From Owenia fusiformis (Eukaryota; Annelida; Polychaeta; Sabellida; Oweniidae): DNA of 64,000 nt. Positions within the stretch are counted from its first letter, which is position 1, and every line of letters starts with the position of its first letter. Below, one piece after another: positions 49,401 through 61,400 of this stretch. The stretch spans positions 36,551,366-36,615,365 of the forward strand of contig CAIIXF020000001.1 in the NCBI GenBank assembly GCA_903813345.2, read 5' to 3'. The position numbers and the translations under genes are program-made. Under the pieces are notes generated by a model. That model was not told where the DNA came from. It saw only the letters and a program-made list of their open reading frames with translations, and did no database searches.

Positions 49401-52400
49401 CTAACAGACATACCACCCCTGGTGTCCATGTGTTTAAACAATTTAACACTAATCCAATAATCGCTGAATATATCCATGTAAAAGCAATTATAATTTTAAT
49501 ACGTTTCTCTGTGTATAGACATGTATACTGGAATGGTCGGGTTATTGCTATATAACGCTCTAAAGCAATTGATGTGTATGTAAAACTGGATGCACTCATT
49601 CCTAACAGTGTCAAATATATCATGACAAGGCAGGAGTATTTCTCATAATCACCTCCATCTAAATTCACAACCTCAGGATAATAAAACCGGAAGGTTCCAA
49701 ACAGCATCATAATCCCAACTTCCAAATCTGCACATGATAAACTTAATATAAACTTGTTGCTGTTTGTTTGTAAGAATTCATATTTTGTGATTGCAAGTAT
49801 AGTCATGGTGTTAGCTAACATAGCAAGAACTGCAATTGTCATTCCCAAAACTGCATATGCAGTCTCTAGTCCTTTATTTGAGAGTTGAGAATTTGAAAAA
49901 GTTTGGCTTGTTCCATTTGCGAATGTGTTTTCCATGATATGTTTTTAATTAGAGAGCAATGACATACTTTTTTATACCATCATTTATCTGTGCTTTTTGA
50001 TCTCCAGTATTTTCTTGTGACTAACCAATAAACCATAGTAATCAGAGCTCACTTGCTTTGACGAAGGACATAACCGCCTTCCACCATTTTTTAACTTTTA
50101 TAACAGTGGTACAGATCTCACCAATTTGTTCATTCTATCTCCATCGAATCCAAATTCTGCATTTATTAATAGTACACATTTAAAGTTCCTACCAACATTG
50201 CTTTTTGTGTAATAGTTATTATCATAGGGAATGTTATTGTTATATGACAGTGGTATCTGATCCTACCCATATAGACCCTTTGATGTAACTGGTGTAAAGT
50301 TTGCTTCATCAATTATTTAGAGAAAATTGCTTTTAATATGTCCTTTGAGATTCATCTTTGATTGTTGAGCTGTTTGAGCCATAATAACTCCAGTTTTAAT
50401 AAATACATGTGCAAAAGTGCCAAAGGCAAAGAACCAAAAATTGTTACAGAACCCAACAAGAAAAATAAAATATCTAAGAATGCACCAGTCATAAGGAAAA
50501 CAAACCCCAACTATTCCAAATCATGATGTAATTTTACAGAAACAATGGCTAATACCCCCTCCCACACCATTCAGGCACTGTTATGACAATACAAGACCAC
50601 AACACCAAGGGACATTTCATTCATACTGAAATCATAACAATTTTTACAATACATGTTAAAGAATTCATAACCAAGTTCTTTACATCAAAAATAGTTGTTG
50701 GTACCAGTATTCATAAAGGGGGATTCAGGCTCAAATGATGTGGGACAGACAAATTCTTGTCTCAAAGTCAATAGTCAAAAGTCATTAGCTCCGCTAAGCT
50801 AATGGCATAATCCATTAAACAGAATAATTCACATTTCAATTCCTATTTCTCAACCATTAATGCCATAGCCGTAGAGTTCAGTTCATATTTTCAAAAGTTC
50901 CTACATCATTGAGCATGTCAAGTGGCAAAACTTGAAACTTCAGAAGCAGTGATTTATATTTCTCAGTGTAAAGACGAGAATGTGTTGCTTAGATTATTTT
51001 TATAATACATTGGTAAAATTTTGATACTTGGCCTATAATATTGAAGGAATAATCTGAATTTATGAAAAGAAACTGTACCTAATAAAACTGTTCCTTAAAT
51101 TCGTGCAAAGATGCTCTAAAAATTTTGTTTCTTACTCAATCTGGCTGAAATTCTCACTCAGTATACCTTCACTATTAACACATTGAAATCCTAAATTATA
51201 AGGAATGGGTTCATAAAGAAAAAAGTTATGGTTGCTATAGTAATAAAAATTGATTCAGAAACAAAATTTCTAGAGTAATTTTGCAAACTTAATGAATGCC
51301 CTGTATATTACTAAAAACTCCCAATATTTTTTTATACTGTCTAAATATACTGATTTTGTAACAGAATATGTCATTTGGTATACAGGTATGATGATATATT
51401 ATTTTTACTTAAACTCGCTAGTAGTTGATACTTATACTCGTGTGTGGAGATATACCTTCTGGTAATCTGGATTGTATCCGGTATACTATAGGTATGGGTT
51501 TATGGAGATTTGGATGTGGGAAATGATTACATTTATGGATCTAAATGTTTTCATTGCTTCCATGTTCAGCTTTCTTGACATGAATGATGCTTCATCTAAA
51601 CTGGGTTTAAACTGGCTTTTATTATTTTAGTTCATTGATCACTCCCTGGACACTAGTAAAAATTTTACCTAAGATGGTGAAAGAGCCTTATTTAACTGAA
51701 TCTTCTCTTTTTGGAAAGTAAATGAACTTGTTACACCTGAAATAATTGTATGCAGTGTACCTTTAATTTAACAAAATGAAAAACATACTGATATTTAACT
51801 GGGAAACCATTGTTGATTGTTAGTTACCATGTGATGATATCAGCATCTTCCCATTTCCAAGGAATATACTCTATTTCTATCCCAACTTGCAAATAATGGA
51901 GTATTCCCATGATGACACATCTCACAACACGCAACTTACCTTTGTTCACCTAAGACATTCTGATCAATTTTTTTTAATTTGTGATTTCTGAGTGCCTATC
52001 AGTTATGGCGTGATATCAACTTAATTATATTTTATGTAATTTCAAGACCAAAGGGAAAGAAGCCATTAAAAAGTATTGACTTTGATTCATTAGATAAAAT
52101 ACATTTATTGAGGGATGACAAAGCATGTCAAATAAACCGGCGTGAAAAACAATCATATTAAGAGCATCTTGTTTGTAATTAACAAATATTGGGAGTGAGC
52201 CTGACTGTGTCCTATATTGTACTCTTTTAATTCATTGTACACTGAGAATTGTTATTAGTGGTCTTTTGAAACAATCAATAGATATTTAATAAAACAGTTA
52301 TTAATTGTAGAATATTGAATATCATATGTCAAGCTTATGTTGTGATGACTAACACAAAGCCTACCACGGTACCATGGTTCCACCACTCTTACAAAAAATC

Positions 52401-55400
52401 AAATTTGTAGAAGATGAAAGAATTTGCATGTAGCCTTCAAGTCAAGTAATGTTAATTTCGTTTGGTGGGACATAGAGAAGCTGTTTGTTGGTCTTTTCAT
52501 GTCTGGGTGATAACTCAAATACCAGTCAACAGATTTGGTTCAAATTTTATAAACAAGTCCTATGCTCAAGAAGGAATGTTCAGTATGACCACTCATTTTA
52601 GAATGGCCACCATTTTTCATAAAAAAAATGTTGATAACTCAAATACCAGTTGATGGATTTTATATGAAATGCAATGTACCAGTTGACATATTTGGTGAAA
52701 ATTTCTTAGGCTCATGTAATTTAGCCATAGGACCTCTGCTGAAGAAAGATTTCCGATATGACCACTCAATTTAGTGTTAAAAATGTAATCTTTGGTAACT
52801 CAAATATCAGTTGACAAATATGGTTAAAAATCGTATATGCAGATGCATCAAAATCATCTCAAGAAGAAATTTTCAAAATGATTGCTGAATTCAAAATTCC
52901 TTATTTCAATTCAAATACCATCTGTTTCACATTCTTATACAAAAAATCATAAGATGAGATAAACATGTTAGGTCATAGACTATTCCATATGAAAAGTAAA
53001 CTTTGGGCTGGGTTCAGATAATCAGAGTTTGAAAGAGACCATGATTAATTCATATTCTCATGATAATTTTTTAGATTAAAAAATGTCTATTTTTTTCAGT
53101 ATGGTGACACTACAACCCCCCCCCCCCCCATCCATCAGCTCACCATACATTATTAGAATTTCCCCAGTTGTAACTTTGAAAAGTTTATTTAATCGTAACT
53201 GTATATATTGATCAGAAATCCCAGCAGTTCTTTCCACCGTGTATTGTTCTAAAGCTAGACGGAATGTTGCGATTGCGATCCCATTGTCTTTCAAAAGCAT
53301 TGATTTATTATCCAACCCCTTTGAAAGTTATTGTATTTGTATATAAAGGGGATTAAAGGCCAGTTCTGCATTATTGTCAAAGAGCATTTAATTGATGAAA
53401 ACTACCATTAATATAAATGCCTTGAAATGTCATTATTATTTGTCAATTTTTTCTCATTTTTACATGACAATGTATTTGATGTAAAGCTTTTGAATTTGGA
53501 AGATGTAATACATAATGGGTGTATAATGAGATAATATTGAGTCATCACATGCTATTGAATAATCTTTACAACTTGTTCAAAGTTTCAAATACAAAGACAG
53601 ATATACGAGTACAGTTGAATAAGGAATGTAAAAATAAAGAGTGCAACCTAGAGATGTTCATCTGTTCGTTTGTCCGGATGATAACTGAAATACCAGTTGA
53701 CGGATTAAGTTCAAATTTTATAGGCTTATGCGTTATGGGTGTAGGACCAGTGTACTCTGTTCGTAGTTGTAATTTGCATGACATTTGGACTTACGAAGTT
53801 ACGTGATTGGCTGAGATATTCAAATATAAACCATTGTCATAGCTACCTAAAACAAGTTGTGTCATTAAATATCTTGAGCATGTGAATATGTATTCGATCA
53901 AAGAGAATCATAGAGAATAGAACATGCAAATGTAGGTCTTTCATTAACATACCTACTTACCTGCACGTCCCAAATGAATAGAATATATTGTTTTTAATTA
54001 TGTGACACGATATCTCTCCTGACACTTGGTTGATTCTGTAATCTTGCGATCAACATAAATAATTGACGAAAATAATCATATGAGCTACAAAATGTTAAGA
54101 AACTCCATTCGTGGTAAAATTAATGAAATGAAAAAATCAATGTTACCAGGTACAATGGGTAACATTTATTGTCTACCATAATGATTGCCATGACTACCTG
54201 TAGTACCTGATGAAAAGATTTTTGTCATAACATGAACAGGTACGTGCCAGTGTGATTTCTGCCAAGATAAGATGAATACTGAAGTTCAGAAATCATGTCT
54301 TGATTAAATTAATCGAACTGATCATTGTCATATTTATTTATACACCATGTTTATGAAATCGTCATTTTTGGCTGTATTCATTTTCAACAACCAATTGTCC
54401 AAGCCTTCACTTTTTCCGAAATGTTCAAAATGCCGCTCAGTTAAGAATGCTGCCATTTTTGTAATGTATGATCATCAAGTACCAGTTGACAGATTTGATT
54501 CGTATGTTATATGCCAATACTTTATTATCCCATCGAACGAAGTTCGGAGGGATATAGTAGGGAACGCCTCCGTCCGTCCGTACATCCGTCCGTCCGTCCG
54601 GGCAATAACTCAAATACCGTTGGCCCGATTTTGTTCATATTTTGTACACATATACCCTATGGGGGTAGAAGTTCTGCTCGAAAGCCGATTTTCAAAATGG
54701 CCGCTCATTTCAAAATGGCGGCCATTTTAGTGCCGATTTTACAGTAATTTAGGTGTAATATGTAAAACTGTAATAGCAATATGTTTTAAATGTAAAAAAA
54801 TTATAAAGGACATTAATAATGCTACAAATGTAGATATTAAAGAAGCACATGGCAGCCATCTTGAAAAATGGCGGCCTTTACTCATCATTTTACGATTTTT
54901 GCTATAACTCAAAAAATAGTGGAGCGATTTTGTTCATATTTGGTATGTGAATACTATAAGCATGGCACACTGTCTATTTCTAATGACACTTTTGGTAGAC
55001 GGTGGCCATTTTGAAAAATTGCCGCCATTTTAACGTATTTTACTATAACTCGAAAAGTAATGGAGCGATTTTGTTCATATTTGATATGTGAATACTTTAA
55101 GCATGGCACATTGTCTAATAAAACTTTGGGGAGTAGTCGGCCATTTTGAAAAATGGCCACCATTTTTATGTGTGTAATTTTACAAGTACGTGTGCGATTT
55201 TTCAAAAATTTTAGAGGTGGCTACTTAAAAGCATATTATTTCTTCTGATGACAACTTGGCTAGTGAGCAACCATTTTGAAAATGGTGGCCTTTCTGGTGT
55301 GTTGTTTTATGATATTTGCTATTCGTTTGTAAAAATGCCAGCCATTTCTGTTCGATGGGATTCGCTACGCTTTGGCGTTGCCGTTGTTCTGGTTGTCATA

Positions 55401-58400
55401 GGAATTTAAAATGGCTACCATTTCTCAGGAAAATTGTGATTTTTCTGATAACACAAATACCAGATTATGAGACTCAGATTACGAGATTTGGTCCAAATTT
55501 TACGCTATTGCCTTGTGATTATAAAACACTGCTCAAGACATAATTTAATATCTGGCATCATGTCACATCAGCGATGTCTGATTTTGCCAAAAGAAGACAA
55601 TACTACTTCCTGATTATTTCTATCATGTTTTGTTGAATTAATAAACATTTTAACATTATGTTTTTACTTCATCAGTGATTATTACTTCATCAGTGATTAA
55701 TTTTCAGGCCAATGAGTGTAAAGCTACCTTAAATATGTTAAATAACAACAAATCCTTCAAACATAGCTGGAATGATGACATTCTTTGCAAAGATTATGGA
55801 TGCTGGAAACTATCATGTTAGGTGTTAATCTTACTTATTACTCTGTATGTTATTGATGCACCATTATAAAAACATAAAATATATGATTAATAGGACTATA
55901 ATATGACATGATTATGTTCAGTATCCTTGGAAATCCTTTCATGGCCTTTCATTCTTTCATTTGTTCATGAAAACTCTCTACATAATGGTATTTATATGAC
56001 AGTCTAGACAATAGAATACAATTGCTTGTTTACCTCATTGACATTGTGTTTATACTTTACATGTTCTATCGAAGTAAACATATTTGTTATTGGAGGTTTG
56101 TGATAACTTTAATTATATGATGCATGCTGTGTATTTACTGTATCATATTTTCATCAGCAGATCTGTTCACACACAGGCCTTAGTATGTAACATCTGTTAA
56201 AGGTGCAACAATTAGTGCAGAGGGGTCATTCAACGCTCATGGACCGGTGTCAAAATATATTTAAGTTTGGATATTTCATCAAGACCAACATATATTTTTA
56301 TTATCTCCAAAGAAACCCCCTGGATGAACATCATTTCAGCTGATATCCCCCTTGAAACGTGTCGGATCTTAAAAATCTATAAGTGGGCCTCCCTTTATAG
56401 AAGCTTTGAACTGAATTTACACTGCTTAATGCTGAAATTTATAGTTTATCCATACATTTTAAGAAAATAGGTATGTCAAAGAAGATGTTAAGCCAAATGT
56501 TGCCCTGATAGCTCAAAAAAAGTAAAAATTTTCAAATTTTCTATCTACAGACCTTGTTGCCCTTTTAATTAATAAAATGTTGGACATAGCTTCATTCATC
56601 AATTTCAAATGACATGATCAATGTGAAATTGTTATGCTTAATATTTATATGTCATTTTCATAGAAATATGTGTTTTATTATACATAAATTATCCACATTA
56701 TGGCACTCGTATAAGTCAAATTGAAAGCTTTATTCTTTAATGCTTCAGAATAGTAGAATAATGTGTGACATAAAACTTAATACCTCTAGCATGACATTCA
56801 TTCCCATTATAATTAGTAGGCTTCTTACATGAAGAAAAGGCTTATAAGAAATGCAGTGGAAAATAAATGTTTCAGAAGCTGATTATGTTGGAAGACAAAT
56901 ACTTATGCATAGTGAATTAAATTGAGAATTTGGTACATGTACAGTAGATGTTCATTAATATTTATTTATTTATATTAAAAGGATTAAATGAAATGTGCCT
57001 GTTCTTTTGCACACAATCTAAGAATACTTTCTTAGTCTTAACCACTGAAGAAGCATTTTTATTCCATAATACTACTGTTTTCCCAGGGAAATATGAGGGA
57101 ATAAAAATCGTATTGAATCGTATTACATGAAAAAATCGTATTGTCCCCGGGAAAAAATCGTATTAGAGCGTATTACATGAAAAAATCGTATTGTCCCCGG
57201 GAAAAATCGTATTGGAACAAATTAACCTATTTTCGGTTTCCTGGTTATTTTTTCCAGTTTTTTTGCATTATCCAAATGTAGCATTTTGGAGGGGTGTATC
57301 ATGGAATAAATAGGTTATTTCTAGTCGGGATTGAATATGGGTTTTATTCCTCGGAAAATATGATATTGACCTTGGGTTATATGATATTGACACTCGGTCG
57401 CTGCGCTCCCTCGGTCAATATCATATTACCCTTCGGTCAATATCATATTGTCCCTCGGAATAAAACCCATATTCAATCCCTCCCAGTAAATAACCTATAT
57501 GTATTAGCAGCTTTGCTGATACCAATCAGAATAAATATAGTATTACAACAAAACTTAAGTGGCGTACAGAGTTACACTCAATAAAGTTTATGTTCCATCA
57601 TTAATCTAATGAGAAAATTTTCTAACAAGTACTATATATATCAAATAATAATGCAGTGAAACCCATGAGGGTTGAATTCTTTGGTACCAAAAAACAGTTG
57701 TCTACTTGGAAGGTGTTCATTTATATTAATGAATTTAATTTTTTAAGTTAATATATTGCCATTTTACTTAATGCAACAATATAAATAGTAAGACATACAC
57801 TGAACACAGCTTGTCCCAAAATGTCTTGTGTGAGTACTTTTTCATGTAATTTTCCAAACTGAGATTTTTAGACTCCCATGGTTAACCTGACATTGTTGTG
57901 TTTCAGCTGAGAAAGAGCAGGATATCATCTATGAGGTTGTCTTTGATGCACCCTTCATGGGAGGTCTTACAATCAGGTAAGATGGACACTCCTCTCTCAT
58001 CTGTTTATGATTAAATACAACACACAATCCATTTTTATGCACTAAATTCAACACATACATACCGTTTTCTCTCTCATGAGTGTACAGTTCCAATGAGCAC
58101 ACAATGTTTATTCTTTTCAGTTTTGTATAAGATGTTCATAAATGAGCATTATTCTTTTGACTTTTTGTATAAGATGTTCATAAACGAGCTTTATTCTTTT
58201 GACTTTATGTGTAAGATGTTCATAAACGAGCATTATTCTTTTGACTTTTTGTATAAGATGTTCATAAATGAGCATTATTCTTTTGACTTTTTGTATAAGA
58301 TGTTCATAAACATGCTTTGTTCTTTTGACTTTATGTGTAAGATGTTCATAAACGAGCATTATTCTTTTGACTTTTTGTATAAGATGTTCATAAACGAGCA

Positions 58401-61400
58401 TTATTCTTTTGACTTTTTGTATATGATGTTCATAAACGAGCATTATTCTTTTGACTTTTTGTATAAGATGTTCATAAACGAACATTATTCTTTTGACTTT
58501 TTGTATAATATGTTCATAAATGAGCATTATTCTTTTGAATTTTTGATGTCCATAAAAGGGCATTACAAATTTGAGGAGTTTCAATGAGATGACTCAAAGA
58601 ATTAAATAGTTACTAACACTTCAAAGCTGCAGAATTTACTGCAACATCATTTTTATGTCCTGTTTGTTCTTTAGAGTCAGTGATAAACATAATGTAATCT
58701 TGTCATTTAGGTGTTCAGCCAGCAAAGCCTATAGAATGCCTGGTACCTCCCTGATTAATCTCAGCCATGGAGTTAGAAAGGAACAAGGTATAACGACTCC
58801 AATCAAGAAAACTCCGACTAAGCCTCAATTCCAGAATCAACAGAATCGGCAACAGAGAGGAGCACACAATAACAGTAATAACAATATCACTTATGCCAAT
58901 AGTGTCGCAATAAATGGACCGATGAGGAGACCAGGTCTGGGATACGAAGCACATCATCGTCAACAAAATGAAGCACAATTAAATCAGGTAAGATTGGTCT
59001 CTATAACATCACTTATATAAACCTCCCAATGGAATGCAGTATAGTGACTCACTGGGGACATCAGACAGTGACATCTTTCATTCTGTTATGTCACTTTATT
59101 TTTAGGTGAATTTCTGATGCGGATTCAAGTAATTACTTTCATTTTTCAAACCTTCAACTAGAATTGTTCTACATTATATAAGTTGCATGCTTCTTTGTAT
59201 CAGACATTTTCTTATTGTAGGGTGCGAAGGGTCAATATGCAGTTGATAACAACATTAGGCAACAGCAACAAAATATTAGGTCTCAACAACAACAGTCAAC
59301 TAGATCGCAACAAGACACACATAAACAACAGTATGAGACACATAAACAGCAGAATGACACACCTAAAAAACAGAATGACATGCATAAACAACAGCAAAAA
59401 GACAATCATAGACAGCAACCAGTAGATTTGAAGGAACAGCGTGAACAATACCTCCAACAGAAGGAGCAGAAAAGAAAGATGTACGAGAGTAGAGCACCAA
59501 AGGTATCTGATGTTTTTAGCTCACATGGTGAGCTTTTGCAATCACTCACTTGTCCATCTGTCTGTCTGTCCGTCCGTCTGTCCGTCTGTCCGTCTGTCCA
59601 CTTTCCGTCAATAACAGTGGCACGTTTTAAAACCTCTGTCGATAGGATTCCTGTTTTAAGTTATTTCTGTTCAACATCAATACAGAAAATTCCCCTATGA
59701 CTCCTGGTTCAAAAGCTCGCCTATTTTCAAAATGGTCGCCATTTTTGTCTCGCGAAATTCAATTTTGGCCCATTTCCTTAATTTTAAGTGTCCTAGGTTG
59801 TAAAAATCCATGTTAATGTAAAGAGTAGATGTATGAAATAATTTTGTTACGAAAAATCAGCGAAAAATTATATCCATTTTTTTTTCAGCCATTTTAGTTA
59901 ACATTGATTTGTCCATTTGTCTCGCAAAATTCACTTTTGGACCATTTGCCTTAAACCCTCTGTTGATAGGATTCCCGTTTTAACTTAATTATCCCATCGA
60001 ACGAAGTTCGGAGGGATATAGGGAACACCTCCGTCCGTCCGTCCGTCCGTACGTCCGTCCGTACGTATGTCCGTCCGTCCGTCTGTCCGGGCAATAACTC
60101 AAATACCGTTGGCACGATTTTGTTCATATTTTGTACACATATACCCTATGGGGGTAGAAGTTCTGCTCGAAAGCCGATTTTCAAAATGGCCGCTCATTTA
60201 AAAATGGTGGCCATTTTAGTGCCGAATTTACAGTAATTTAGGTGCAATATGTAAAACTGTAATAGCAATATGTTTTAGATGTAAAAAAATTATATAGGAC
60301 ATTAATAAAGCTAGAAATGTAGATATTAAAGAAGCACATGGCAGCCATCTTGAAAAATGGCGGCCTTTACTCGTTATTTTACAATTTTTGCTGTAACTCG
60401 AAAAGTAGTAGAGCGATTTTGTTCATATTTGGTATGTGAATTCTATAAGCCGGACACACTGTCCTATGACACTTTTGGTAGAAGGCGGCCATTTTGAAAA
60501 AAATTTTGAAAAATGGCCGCCATTTTAACATATTTTACTATAACTCGAAAAGTAGTGAAGCGATTTTGTTCATATTTGGTATGTGAATACTATAAGCATG
60601 GCACACTGTCTAATGACACTTTTGGTAGAAGGTGGCCATTTTTCAAAATGGCCGCCATTTTAACGTATTTTACTATAACTCGAAAAGTAGTAGAGCGATT
60701 TTGTTCATATTTGGTATGTGAATACTATAAGCATGACACACTGTCCTATGACACTTTTGGTAGAAGGCAGCCATTTTGAAAAAAAATTTGAAAAATGGCC
60801 GCCATTCTAACGTATTTTATTATAACTCGAAAAGTAGTGAAGCGATTTTGTTCATATTTGGTATGTGAATACTGTAAGCATGGCACACTGTCTAATGACA
60901 CTTTTGGTAGAAGGCGGTCATTTTTCAAAATGGCCACCATTTTAACGTATTTTACTATAACTTGAAAAGTAGTGGAGTGATTTTGTTTATATTTGGTATG
61001 TAAATACTATAAGCATGGCACACTGTCTAATGGCACTTTTGGTAGAAGGTGGCCATTTTGAAAAATGGCCGCCATTTTAACGTATTTTACTATAACTTGA
61101 AAAGTAGTGGAGGGATTTTGGTTATTTTTGGTATGTGAATACTATAAGCATGGCACATGGTCTAATGACACTTTTGGTAGAAGGCGACCATTTTGTAAAA
61201 TGGCTGCCATTTTTGCTATATACTTTGTTTGTATTAATGCCATCCATGGCTGTTCGATGGGATTCGCTACGCTTTGGCGTTGCCGTTGTTCTGGTTTTGT
61301 TTAACATCAATACAAAAAACTCTCCTATGACTTTTGGTTCAAAAGCTCGCATATTTTCAAAATGGTCACCATTCTTGTTTCGCGAAATTCACTTTTTGCC

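Noticed and set aside
58093-58587. Repeat proteins of 164 and 155 residues on opposite strands
   Set aside because: Both come from the 42-bp intronic minisatellite; flanking XRN1 exons join across it in phase.
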